Source: Falsiroseomonas selenitidurans (GTDB taxonomy: Bacteria; Pseudomonadota; Alphaproteobacteria; Acetobacterales; Acetobacteraceae). From it: a stretch of DNA of 64,000 bases. A program made the translations under genes and the position numbers. The DNA is taken from positions 1 to 64,000 of the forward strand of contig NZ_JAAVNE010000023.1 in the NCBI RefSeq assembly GCF_012103215.1. Direction: 5' to 3'. Of this stretch, positions 39,352-47,413 are shown piece by piece (the stretch's first letter is position 1; each line of letters starts with the position of its first letter). The notes beneath the pieces were generated by a model, which was not told the origin of the DNA, did no database searches, and was given only the letters and a program-made list of their open reading frames with translations.

Positions 39352-40554
39352 ATGGTGCGGCAACCTTACCCGCAGGCGGGGCTGGGGGGCGGCCTTGGGC
39401 GGCGCGCGCTTTTCGGCGCCGGGATTGCGGCCGGCGCGGCGCTGGCCGGCGCACCCGCAATGGGCGCGGCGGTGCTGGGGGATTGGCTCGATTTCCGCCA
39501 TCGCTTCCTGCACCCGGATGGCCGGGTGCTCGATACCGGGAATGGCGGCATCTCGCATTCCGAGGGCCAGGGTGCGGCGCTGCTGTTTGCCGTCCGCTTC
39601 GACGACCGGCCGAGCTTCGAGCGGATCCTGGCCTGGACGCGCGGCGCGCTGCGGCGACCGGACGACCAGCTTCTCGCCTGGGCCTTCCGCCCGGGGGCGC
39701 CGATTCCCGTGCCGGACGTGAACAATGCGAGTGACGGCGACCTGATGGTGGCCTGGGCGCTGGCGGAGGCGGGGGATCGCTGGGGGCTGGCGGAAAAGCG
39801 CGCCCTGGCGGCGGAGATCGCGCGCGACCTGCTGCGCCGCTGCGTGATGCGGCAGGGCGAGGCGACGCTGCTCCTGCCGGGGGTGGAGGGGTTCCTGAAG
39901 CCGGACCGCCTGGTGGTCAATCCCAGCTACTTCATCACCCCGGCCTTCCGCGCCCTGGCCCGCCTGGTGCCCGACCCGGCCTGGATGGCGCTGGAGGAAG
40001 GCGGGCTGGCCCTGCTGGAACAGGCGCGCTTCGGGCGCTGGCGGCTGCCGGCGGACTGGCTGGCGCTGTCGCGCGGCCTCGGGCGGCCGCAGCCCGCGCC
40101 GGGCTGGCCGGCGCGCTTCTCCTACGACGCGGTCCGGGTGCCGCTGAACCTCGCCTGGGGTGGCCATGCGCGGTCCGGCGCGCTGCGGGCGGCGGTGGAG
40201 TTCTGGGCCGACCCGACGCATGCCGCGCCGCCGGCCTGGACCGACCTGCGCAGCAATGCCGTGGCCCCCTATCCGGGCGACAGCGGGCTGCGCGCCGTGG
40301 CTTCCCTCGGCCTGGCCGCGCTGGCCGGCCGCGGGCGGGTGGAGGCGCTGCCGCGGGTGGCGGAGGCCTCGGCCTACTACCCGGCGGTGCTGACCCTGCA
40401 GGCGCGGCTGGCCTGGGCCGACCGCGGCCTGGATGGCAACGCCGCCTGCAGCGAGGGGCCGCTGGCGATCGAGCTGCCGCCAGCCGCCCCACCCGCCCCG
40501 CGCGAAGGCGGCAACCGCGGCTGGCTGCGCGGGATCTGGCCCGTGCGCGGCTGA
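39352..40554 (+). CDS. Glycoside hydrolase family 8 endoglucanase, Tat-exported
   Basis: A 400-residue GH8 enzyme of the BcsZ/CMCax kind that cuts beta-1,4-glucan. The N-terminus carries a twin-arginine leader (GLGRRALFGAGIAAGAALAG), so it should be exported folded to the periplasm. The general acid is Glu71 in ISHSEGQGAALLFA, and the second catalytic acid lies in NNASDGDLMVAWAL (Asp128). AGAAAGGA lies nine bases before the start. Normally such a gene sits in a cellulose synthase operon; here no bcsA or bcsB is adjacent. Instead it is divergent from HD-GYP and GGDEF-like genes, whose messenger usually controls cellulose synthesis. Confidence 0.9.
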   Translation: MVRQPYPQAGLGGGLGRRALFGAGIAAGAALAGAPAMGAAVLGDWLDFRHRFLHPDGRVLDTGNGGISHSEGQGAALLFAVRFDDRPSFERILAWTRGALRRPDDQLLAWAFRPGAPIPVPDVNNASDGDLMVAWALAEAGDRWGLAEKRALAAEIARDLLRRCVMRQGEATLLLPGVEGFLKPDRLVVNPSYFITPAFRALARLVPDPAWMALEEGGLALLEQARFGRWRLPADWLALSRGLGRPQPAPGWPARFSYDAVRVPLNLAWGGHARSGALRAAVEFWADPTHAAPPAWTDLRSNAVAPYPGDSGLRAVASLGLAALAGRGRVEALPRVAEASAYYPAVLTLQARLAWADRGLDGNAACSEGPLAIELPPAAPPAPREGGNRGWLRGIWPVRG

Positions 40555-40617
40555 GCGTTCGTGGATTGATGCCCAGTCGGCCCTTGCACGGATGCGGCGC
40601 GGTGCGCCGCGGCGGCG

Positions 40618-40992
40618 CTATTCCGGCTGCACCGTCAGCGCATTGCCGGTGAAGGTCACCACGCCGGGGCCGGCCACGGTCACCGGCGTGGTCAGCGCCG
40701 ACCAGGTCAGCGGGTTGCCGCCGGTCACCGCGTCGAACAGGCCGACATGCGTCAGCGTGCCGGCCGCGGCGGTGAAGGTGAAGCGGATCGCCTCCGCATT
40801 CCGCTGCGTGCCGGTACCGGTGAAGGTGGCCCGCTGGCGGGCATAGCCGGTTCCGGCCGGCTCCCCGGTGATGCCGGCCGCGTCGCTGCCGCCGGTGCCG
40901 AGCGCGGCATAGACGGTGATCGGCAGCGTCGGCAGGCGGGCGCACAGCGCGCGGGCCAGCAGGTTCTTGGCGTGATCGGTCAGGTCGGTCAT
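40618..40992 (-). CDS. Phage tail-fibre-type protein
   Basis: A 124-residue protein: MTDLTDHAKNLLARALC, then PITVYAALGTGGSDAAGITGEP, RATFTGTGTQRNAEAIRFTFT, LTHVGLFDAVTGGNPLTW. The sequence after the first helix is a beta-rich, Thr/Gly-heavy fold like small phage tail-fibre or baseplate proteins (the THVGLFDA..GGN.L pattern). It is the last gene of the minus-strand phage-like block. No signal or membrane segment is present. Confidence 0.7.
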   Translation of the reverse strand: MTDLTDHAKNLLARALCARLPTLPITVYAALGTGGSDAAGITGEPAGTGYARQRATFTGTGTQRNAEAIRFTFTAAAGTLTHVGLFDAVTGGNPLTWSALTTPVTVAGPGVVTFTGNALTVQPE

Positions 40993-41030
40993 CCGGAGGT
41001 CCTCTGGGGATCGGGGGGGCAGGGTCTGGA

Positions 41031-41204
41031 TCAGAAGCTGCCGGGCAGCGCGGCGGATCGCCGTCTCCCGGCAGGCGTCCGGCCGGCCGGCATGGCGACC
41101 GGTGGCGTGGCGAGGGGGCCGGCGCCGGCCCCGACGACGCGGGCGGCATGGGCGATGCCGTCGAACCCGCGGGGCGGGTCGCCGGACCGGGTGCAGCCAC
41201 TCAT
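41031..41204 (-). CDS. Small protein in phage-like block
   Basis: A 57-codon frame starting MSGCTRSGDPPRGFDGIAHA, with VVGAGAGPLATPPVAMPAG in the middle and an Arg-rich end. Its ATG overlaps the stop of the preceding small frame (ATGA), and the next gene starts 38 bp further on. Composition alone would not support it; the exact overlap and position inside a tight operon do. No function can be named. Confidence 0.4.
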   Translation of the reverse strand: MSGCTRSGDPPRGFDGIAHAARVVGAGAGPLATPPVAMPAGRTPAGRRRSAALPGSF

Positions 41205-41347
41205 GCTCGGTCCTTGATGGCGGCAGGGCAGGCGCCCGCAGCGCCGCCGGCCCGGGCTGGCGCCCGCGGCCAGCCGGTCTGGGCCGCCTCGCCCGGCGCG
41301 ATGCGTGGGGTGGCGGGCGGCTTCGGGTCGGGGATCCGCGCGGTCAT
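41201..41347 (-). CDS. Small protein in phage-like block
   Basis: A 48-codon frame, MTARIPDPKPPATPRIAPGE followed by AAQTGWPRAPARAGGAAGAC and a short end. It begins 4 bp after the stop of the 90-residue gene and its stop overlaps the next frame. The Pro/Ala content suggests a disordered peptide. The support is positional. Confidence 0.4.
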   Translation of the reverse strand: MTARIPDPKPPATPRIAPGEAAQTGWPRAPARAGGAAGACPAAIKDRA

Positions 41348-41351
41348 CGGG

Positions 41352-41624
41352 TCATCCCCCCACCAGGCGGCCGACCATCGCAGGATTGGCCTCCGCCATC
41401 CCTTCGGGTGCCGGGACCGGCGTCGCCGGGCGGGTCTGGATGGCGAAGATCCCGGTCGTGCCCGCCAGATCCACCGTCGCCGGCGGTTCCCCGGCCATTG
41501 GCAGCTTCACGCCCGCCTGCTCCGGCGGCAGCGCGTCGGTCACCCGCTTGCCGGCCTCGGCCGCGGCCATCGGCCCGAAGAACCCCTGCCACACCCAGGC
41601 GGGGGTCTCGATCTCATCGCTCAT
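41352..41624 (-). CDS. Unknown small protein in phage-like block
   Basis: A 90-residue frame, MSDEIETPAWVWQGFFGPMA, AAEAGKRVTDALPPEQAGVKLP, then VDLAGTTGIFAIQTRPATPV and a short C-terminal end. The mix of acidic and hydrophobic residues and the aromatic WVWQGFF segment look like real protein. It starts 11 bp after the spike-fibre gene ends. I do not recognise it; a tail chaperone or fibre-assembly role is possible from context. Confidence 0.6.
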   Translation of the reverse strand: MSDEIETPAWVWQGFFGPMAAAEAGKRVTDALPPEQAGVKLPMAGEPPATVDLAGTTGIFAIQTRPATPVPAPEGMAEANPAMVGRLVGG

Positions 41625-41635
41625 GGCGTCCTCCG

Positions 41636-42919
41636 TCACAGGGGCAGGGCGGCCGCCAGCGCCGGCAGCATGGCGCTGGAAACGGCGTGGGGCAGCACGC
41701 GGAAATGCGCGACGTCGCCGGCAAGCGGTGTCGTGCCGGCGGCCGAATTGCCCAGCCGGATCGTCGTCAGGCCGGCAGCAGGTCCGCCCGTCACCGTGGT
41801 GACGCTGCCGCCGTTGATCGAGCACGCGGCCGTACCGTCCCCGGCGACCGACACCGCCACCCGCACCGGGTCGCCCGGCGTCATCGCGGTGGCGGCCGCA
41901 TCCGACAGCCCGCCGGCGGCGTAGCGATACAGTGACAGGTTCGATGTGCTGGCGCTCACGCGCACCCCGAAAACCTGCGTGTCCCCGCCGTTATCTACCT
42001 GAAACAGCCGCAGGGAATGCGCGGCCGGGGCGGCCTGGGGGATCACGCCCGACCACAGGATGGTGCAGGCGCCGCTCGTGCCGATGCCCAGGCTGCCCAG
42101 CGACGCGCTGACCAGATCCGCCCCGCGCGTGCTGGCACTTGGCGTGCCGATGGGCGGCAGGATCGGCGTGGAGGCGAAGGGCCCGAGTTCCAGTTGCGGC
42201 AGCAGGTAGGTATCCGTCCAGTCATAGGCCACGCCGGATTCGCACAGGTACTGGATGCCGCCATTCACGCGCGCGATGGTGCCGGCGCTGGTCAGCAGGA
42301 AGGGCAGGGCGAAGCGGGCGGCGTCGGCGCCGGGCGCGACCTCCACGGTGAAGGAATTGCCCGTCACCAGCGCGCCCGCCGTGGCGCGCCCGGCGCAGCG
42401 CAGATTGGTGGGCGGCGCCGCCACGGCGATGCTGCGGGCCAGGGTGACGGAGGCGGCCCAGCGCTGGTCCGGCGCCGCCACGATCGAGGAGGCGTTCGGC
42501 TCGAAATCCAGGATCAGGGAGGCGGTGGCGGCGGCGGTGCCGAACCAGCGGATGCTGACGCCCGCCATGCCGGCCACCGTCACCGGGGTGACGGTGCGCG
42601 ACAGGCTGGGGGCGCTGGCGGATAGCGCCCAGCCCGTGGGCAGCGTGCCGGGGCTGCCTTCGGCCGCGCCCTCCGCGCGCGGATTGGGCAGGCCATTGGT
42701 GCGCTGTCCCTCGACCAGCAGCCGGCGTGCCGCGCCGGTGAAGCGCGGCGTGTCGGCGCCATGCTCCAGCAGGCCCAGCCCAACCTCGGCCAGGCTGGTG
42801 CTGTGGGCCGCGACCTGGGCGCGCGCCAGCGCCAGCGGTGCCAGCAGCACGCCGCGCGCCACCAGGGTGCGCCAGGGCGGCGCCAGCGCGCCGAGGGTGG
42901 CGATCATGGGGGGCGCCAT
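41636..42919 (-). CDS. Phage spike/fibre protein with lectin-like C-terminus
   Basis: A 427-residue beta-rich protein. The N-terminal part holds ARRLLVEGQRTNGLPNPRAEG, GTLPTGWALSASAP, a pattern seen in phage head-spike and tail-fibre proteins (R.LVEGQRTN..NPR.EG). The last 170 residues (ADLVSASLGSLGIG, CTILWSGVIPQ, RYAAGGLSDAA, TIRLGNSAAGTTPLAGDVAHFRV) form a concanavalin-like (LamG-type) fold expected to bind sugar. The start shares one base with the upstream tailspike stop (TGATG); ATG 42907 is an alternative. Confidence 0.75.
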   Translation of the reverse strand: MAPPMIATLGALAPPWRTLVARGVLLAPLALARAQVAAHSTSLAEVGLGLLEHGADTPRFTGAARRLLVEGQRTNGLPNPRAEGAAEGSPGTLPTGWALSASAPSLSRTVTPVTVAGMAGVSIRWFGTAAATASLILDFEPNASSIVAAPDQRWAASVTLARSIAVAAPPTNLRCAGRATAGALVTGNSFTVEVAPGADAARFALPFLLTSAGTIARVNGGIQYLCESGVAYDWTDTYLLPQLELGPFASTPILPPIGTPSASTRGADLVSASLGSLGIGTSGACTILWSGVIPQAAPAAHSLRLFQVDNGGDTQVFGVRVSASTSNLSLYRYAAGGLSDAAATAMTPGDPVRVAVSVAGDGTAACSINGGSVTTVTGGPAAGLTTIRLGNSAAGTTPLAGDVAHFRVLPHAVSSAMLPALAAALPL

Positions 42920-45276
42920 CAGGCCGCCCCCGCCCCGGCCAGCAGCAGCACCCTGGTGGTGCCGCCATCCGGGCTGAAGGCCAGCAGCGTCGCCAGCCCA
43001 CCCGCGCGGATCTTCGTCAGCCCATCCGGGTTGCTCGGCGTCGTGTCGGTGAAGCCGGTCATCGCCACCGCCAGATCCGTCGCGCCGCGATTGACGACAA
43101 GGCAGGAGAAGCCGTCGCCCGTCGCCGTCCAGTTGATCGAGAGGCTGGTGCCGGCATTGGCCGAGACCAGTCGGCCGTTATGCGCGGCCAGCGTCAGCGC
43201 CGTGGCGCCGGCGGTGGCGACCACCGGCAGCGCGCGGGCGGTGAACTGCGCATCCACATAGCCCTTGCTGGCCGCCTGCAGGCTGGCGGTGGGGTCGCCC
43301 GGCAGCAGCAGCGGCCCGGTCAGCGTGACGGTGCCGGAAGCGGCGATGCGGAAGCGCTCGGCCAGCGTGCCGGCGCTGCGCGTCTCCACCACGAAGGCGC
43401 CGGATTCGGCGCCCGTCGTCACCGCCTCGCTGAGGCCGCCGGCGCGCGCATACTCCACCTGGCCGCCGGCGGCATTGCCGCCGCTGAAGGCCAGCTGGCC
43501 CAGCGCATGGCCCGCCGCCGGGCTGGCCGAGGCGCGGCGAAGGGTGAGCTTCATCGGCGCCGTCATGGCCGAGGGCGCGCCGAACACCACTCCGCCATTC
43601 GGGTTGGCATCAGGCTCGCCGCCGATCTCGAGCGGTGCCAGCGCGCCGGCGCCGATATTGACCTGGTAGGTCACGGTGCCGTCCTGGTTCTCCACGTCCA
43701 GCTCGCCGCCCAGCGCATCGGAGCGCCGCCGCAGCAGCGCGCTCGCCTGGTCGGCGGAGGAGCCCAGCGCCTGCAGGCGGTTGCCCACCAGGGCGATGCG
43801 CGCGAGATCGGCTGGCGTCTGCGCCTCGAAGGTGGCGGAGCGGGTGTCGGAGGCGACGACGGACAGGCTGTCGCCCGTGCTGCCCAGATAGACGCGCGCC
43901 GCCGGCAGGTCGCAGGCCACCAGCGTCAGCCCGCCATCCAGCACCTCCACCGCGCGCCCGGCGCCGTCGCCGCCGACCATCACGCCGACGAACTGGTTGT
44001 CGCCCTGGTTGCTGGCCGCCGAATTCACGCGGATGGCGGTGGCCATGCTGCTGATGAAGCCGCCGACCCATTTGGTGCGGAAGGCGGTGCCCGCGATCAG
44101 CGCGCCGACGGTGTTGGGGTCCTTCAGCGTCAGCAGGTCGTCGACGCTGCAATTGTGCAGCTGGATCGACTGCGCGCCGGTGCCGAGGTCGAAGCCGCGC
44201 TCGTAGCCGTAGCAGAAGCAATTGACGAATTCCGCCACGTCGCTGTCCTCGACGCGGAAGGCGGTGCCGCTGCGGCGGTTGTTCCACATCGCCACGGTGC
44301 CGCCGCCGGACCAGCCGCCGGCGAAGGCCGGGCCCTGCAGGTCGAGGCGCGTGGTGTCGACCACGGTTACCACGAAGCGGCCATTCGCGGCGCCGACGCC
44401 GCCGATGCCATAGGTGTTCACCACGTCGCCGGTGACCAGCCCATGCGCCACGGCGGTGGTGATGCGGATGCCGCCCGCGCCGTTGTCGGCCACGGCGGAG
44501 ACGGTGCGGTTGACCACCGAGACGCCGGCCAGGTTGCCGGTCAGGAAGGGCCAGAAATGCACGTCATGGATGCGCGTGATGTCGTAGGTGCGGGTCAGGT
44601 AGATGCCGTTGCGGTTGTCGCCGCGCAGGCGCCGCAGGTTCAGCCGCTGGCTGTTGTCGGACCGCACCGCCAGGTCGAAGCCCAGGATCAGCAGATCCTC
44701 CAGCAGCGCGTCGTGATGCGTGCCGGAGCCGTCGCCGATGGTCACCGCGGTGCCGTTCATCTCGTTGCGCAGCGTGACGCCGGCGCGCAGCGAGGCGGGC
44801 GGCGCGCCCAGGCCCTCGCGCATCAGCGTCACCGCGCGCAGCGTGGCGGCGCGGTTCACCTGGATGGTGCGGTTGCCGGCGATGACCAGCGTGCCGGGGA
44901 TGCTGCGGTAGTCGCCGGACAGGCGCTGCCCGCCGGGGAAGAAGGCCGGGCCTTCCAGGCACACATTCTCCTTCACCACCAGGCTGGCGCCGGCGACGCG
45001 GTAGCGGCGCGGGCCGAGGCGGACGATGCCGCCACCGCCCGCGGCCGCCGCGTCGATCGCGCCCTGGATGGCGGCGGCGTCGTCCGTGGTGCCGTTGCCG
45101 ATGGCGCCGTAGTCGCGCACATGGACCATGCGTTCGGCGTGCACGCCGGCGGTGATCTGCGCGAAGCTGGCGCGGCGGGTGACGGCGGCGGCGCCGCTGC
45201 CCTGGACGATCGGCGCGAGGTCCGCGGCGGCGAGCGCCGCGGCGGCCGGCAGGTCGGAGATCTTGGCGTCAGCCAT
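42919..45276 (-). CDS. Tailspike-like pectate-lyase-fold protein
   Basis: A 785-residue protein. It opens with ADAKISDLPAAAALAAADLAPIVQG, an N-terminal anchor motif common on phage tail fibres. VHVRDYGAIGNGTTDDAAAIQGAI then marks a pectate-lyase-3-type beta helix, which runs to about residue 480 with many Asn/Gly/Val repeats. The remaining part has GYVDAQFTARA and a beta-rich end with NWTATGDGFSCLVVNRG. Such spikes bind and often cut surface polysaccharide. Catalytic acids cannot be picked with confidence. It is the largest gene of the block. Confidence 0.82.
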   Translation of the reverse strand: MADAKISDLPAAAALAAADLAPIVQGSGAAAVTRRASFAQITAGVHAERMVHVRDYGAIGNGTTDDAAAIQGAIDAAAAGGGGIVRLGPRRYRVAGASLVVKENVCLEGPAFFPGGQRLSGDYRSIPGTLVIAGNRTIQVNRAATLRAVTLMREGLGAPPASLRAGVTLRNEMNGTAVTIGDGSGTHHDALLEDLLILGFDLAVRSDNSQRLNLRRLRGDNRNGIYLTRTYDITRIHDVHFWPFLTGNLAGVSVVNRTVSAVADNGAGGIRITTAVAHGLVTGDVVNTYGIGGVGAANGRFVVTVVDTTRLDLQGPAFAGGWSGGGTVAMWNNRRSGTAFRVEDSDVAEFVNCFCYGYERGFDLGTGAQSIQLHNCSVDDLLTLKDPNTVGALIAGTAFRTKWVGGFISSMATAIRVNSAASNQGDNQFVGVMVGGDGAGRAVEVLDGGLTLVACDLPAARVYLGSTGDSLSVVASDTRSATFEAQTPADLARIALVGNRLQALGSSADQASALLRRRSDALGGELDVENQDGTVTYQVNIGAGALAPLEIGGEPDANPNGGVVFGAPSAMTAPMKLTLRRASASPAAGHALGQLAFSGGNAAGGQVEYARAGGLSEAVTTGAESGAFVVETRSAGTLAERFRIAASGTVTLTGPLLLPGDPTASLQAASKGYVDAQFTARALPVVATAGATALTLAAHNGRLVSANAGTSLSINWTATGDGFSCLVVNRGATDLAVAMTGFTDTTPSNPDGLTKIRAGGLATLLAFSPDGGTTRVLLLAGAGAA

Positions 45277-45342
45277 GGGATGTTCGGTTCCGGATCGGGT
45301 GCGGGGAAGGGCGGGCGGGGGTGCCGTTCGGGGCGCTGGCCG

Positions 45343-45993
45343 TCAGACCAGCAGGCGCCCGCCATCCTCGATCAGCAGGCTGCCGCCGGCCTGCAGCAGC
45401 AGGCCGAAGGGCAGGGTGACGCTGAAGGCGGGGGAGGTGGCCGCGACGGCGGCATCCGCGGTGGAGACCACGCGCAGCCGGTAGCCGGTGCCGGCGGCCG
45501 GCGCCGGCAGGCTGGCACTGGCCGCGCCGGCGCTGACGGTGGCGACCGTCGGGCCGCGCACCACCGTGCCGGCGGCGTTGCTGATGCTGAAGGCCACCTG
45601 CGCCACCGGCCCGGCCACGGAAGCCGCCGCCTGCACCACGCCGTTCGAGAGGATGCCGCCGGCGATCGGCGCCAGCACCACGGTGGTGGCCACCGCGCTG
45701 GCGATCTGCGCGACGGAGAAGACCTGCGCCGCGCGCACCTGCACGCGGAACGGCGCCGCGGCGGTGTCCAGCACCAGGCCGGAGGCCACCACGTCGCCCA
45801 CGCGCACCGGCAGGAAGGAGATGGAGTCGGCGGCGATCAGCACGATGATGTCGCCGGTCTCGAGGCGCGCGGCCGCCGGTTCGAAATAGCCGGCGGCCAG
45901 CACCGTGGCACGCGAATCGCTGGTGCGATACAGCCACATGGTGAAGCCGCTGTTGGTCACCAGCGGCACCAGGGCCGTGTTGCTGAAGGGCAT
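45343..45993 (-). CDS. Unknown beta-rich protein, first gene of phage-like block
   Basis: A 216-residue protein starting MPFSNTALVPLVTNSGFTMW, with LYRTSDSRATVLAAGYFEPAA and LETGDIIVLIAADSISFLPV, then an Ig-like Ala/Val/Ser-rich stretch, and ending FGLLLQAGGSLLIEDGGRLLV. The GYF...ARLETGDII part is common in phage structural proteins of this type. It lies 66 bp upstream of the tailspike gene. The frame is open to 46239 but the upstream part is Arg/Pro-rich and not credible. Confidence 0.65.
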   Translation of the reverse strand: MPFSNTALVPLVTNSGFTMWLYRTSDSRATVLAAGYFEPAAARLETGDIIVLIAADSISFLPVRVGDVVASGLVLDTAAAPFRVQVRAAQVFSVAQIASAVATTVVLAPIAGGILSNGVVQAAASVAGPVAQVAFSISNAAGTVVRGPTVATVSAGAASASLPAPAAGTGYRLRVVSTADAAVAATSPAFSVTLPFGLLLQAGGSLLIEDGGRLLV

Positions 45994-46210
45994 GGGCGGG
46001 GCTCCGTTCGGATGCGCGGCGGGCGGGGCGCGCGCCAGCGGCGCGCCCCGTGGGGTAGGACCCGGGAAGGGGGCGGTGGGACCGGATCGTCGGGATCGGG
46101 GCGCACGGGCGAAGGCGGGGTCCGGCCCGCGCGTGCGGCGGGGCGGCCTGCCAGGCCCGGCATCGGGCGCAACTCGCCCCTTGGTGTGGCGATGACTACA
46201 GGCGGGATAG

Positions 46211-46225
46211 GAACAAGTCAAGAAC
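46211..46225 (-). promoter_or_regulatory. Probable LexA (SOS) box upstream of the phage-like block
   Basis: On the minus strand the sequence is GTTCTTGACTTGTTC, an exact GTTC-N7-GTTC, which is the LexA site of alphaproteobacteria. The central TTGACT (46216-46221) also reads as a -35 element toward the phage-like genes; the hexamer 17 bp on (TAGTCA, 46193-46198) is a weak -10. A repressor bound here would cover the promoter. The first gene starts about 200 bases downstream at 45993. The 45994-46312 gap (319 bp) holds no supported gene; bases 46313 onward belong to potF on the other strand. Confidence 0.6.
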
Positions 46226-46312
46226 AAATTCCTGTCCAACCAACCTATTCATTCCCAGTGCGGTGCGGCAAAGCCGTGTTAGGATCAGCGCTGCCTGACA
46301 GCGGAGTGCCCC

Positions 46313-47413
46313 ATGCTGCGTCGCCTCGCCCTGCTCGCCGCGCCCCTCGTGGCCCTGCTCGCCCTCGCCCCCGCCAGCCGGGCGCAGGAGCGGGTGGTGA
46401 ACGTCTTCAACTGGAACGACTACATCGACCGGGAGGTGGTGGCGCGTTTCACGGCGGAGACCGGCATCCGCGTGCGCTACGACGTCTATGACAGCCTGGA
46501 GACGCTGGAGGGCCGGCTTTCCGCCGGGCGATCGGGCTACGACATCGTGGTGCCGACCAGCGAGCCCACCTTCTCCCGCCTCGCCCGCGCCGGGGCCTTC
46601 CGGCCGCTGGACCGCGGCCTGGTGCCGAACCTGGCGGGCCTGGACGCCGCCCTGCAGCAGCAGGTGGCGAATGCCGATCCGGGCAACCGCTTCGGCGCCA
46701 TGTATCTGTGGGGCAGCATCGGGCTCGGGCTGAATGCGGAGCGCATCCGCGCCCTGGCGCCGGACGCGCCGATGGACAGCCTGCGCCTGCTGCTGGACCC
46801 CGCCCAGGCCCGGCGCATTGCCCGCTGCGGCATCATCATGATGGACAGCGCCGCGGACGTCATTCCCACGGTGCTGCGCTACCTGGGCAAGAATCCCAAC
46901 AGCACGGAGGCCGCCGACCTGCGGGCGGTGGAGCAGACGCTGATGGCGGTGCGCCCGCACATCCGCACCTTCTCCACCGGCGGCACGATCGAGGCGCTGG
47001 CCACCGGCCAAGCCTGCCTTGCTTTCGCCTATTCCGGCGATGCCATCCAGGCCGCGGCGCGGGCGGAGGAAGCGGGGCGCGGCGTCACCGTGCAGTATGT
47101 GGTGCCGACGGAAGGCGCACAGCTCTGGTTCGACCTGATGGCGATCCCCGCCGATGCGCCGAACCCGGAGAATGCGCACGCCTTCATCAACTTCGTGCTG
47201 CAGCCGCGCGAGATCGCCGCCATCACCAACGAGGTGAACTACCCGAACGGCGTGCCGGCCAGCCGCGAATTCGTCGAGCCCGCGGTCGCCGCCAACCCCG
47301 CCGTCTTCCCCGACGAGACCATCCGCAGCCGCTTCTTCACCATCGGCCCCGTGCCGCAGGCGGCGGAGCGTGCGCGCAACCGGCTCTGGGCCCGCTTCAA
47401 GGCCGGGCGGTGA
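46313..47413 (+). CDS. potF: PotF-type polyamine-binding protein
   Basis: The periplasmic receptor of a putrescine/spermidine ABC importer, 366 residues. A signal peptide (LRRLALLAAPLVALLALAPA, cut near SRAQE) precedes VVNVFNWNDYIDREVVARF, the PotD/PotF opening. ETLEGRLSAGRSGYDIVVPTS, the central CGIIMMDSAADVIPTVLRYLG and GKNPNSTEAAD follow E. coli PotF closely in pattern. FAYSGDAIQAA corresponds to the ligand-site region. It is the first of four overlapping genes; its stop overlaps a GTG start for the ATPase. Which polyamine is bound cannot be told. Confidence 0.93.
   Translation: MLRRLALLAAPLVALLALAPASRAQERVVNVFNWNDYIDREVVARFTAETGIRVRYDVYDSLETLEGRLSAGRSGYDIVVPTSEPTFSRLARAGAFRPLDRGLVPNLAGLDAALQQQVANADPGNRFGAMYLWGSIGLGLNAERIRALAPDAPMDSLRLLLDPAQARRIARCGIIMMDSAADVIPTVLRYLGKNPNSTEAADLRAVEQTLMAVRPHIRTFSTGGTIEALATGQACLAFAYSGDAIQAAARAEEAGRGVTVQYVVPTEGAQLWFDLMAIPADAPNPENAHAFINFVLQPREIAAITNEVNYPNGVPASREFVEPAVAANPAVFPDETIRSRFFTIGPVPQAAERARNRLWARFKAGR

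Noticed and set aside
40618..45993. A complete prophage or gene transfer agent cluster
   Set aside because: No integrase, terminase, portal, capsid, tail tube, lysis genes or att-like repeats are present; only receptor-binding type genes are.
42838..46491. A 1217-codon open frame on the plus strand across the phage-like block
   Set aside because: It is antisense to the tailspike and spike genes, its product is Arg/Gly/His-rich without any domain, and the minus-strand frames have clear folds and operon overlaps. Long antisense frames are expected at this GC content.
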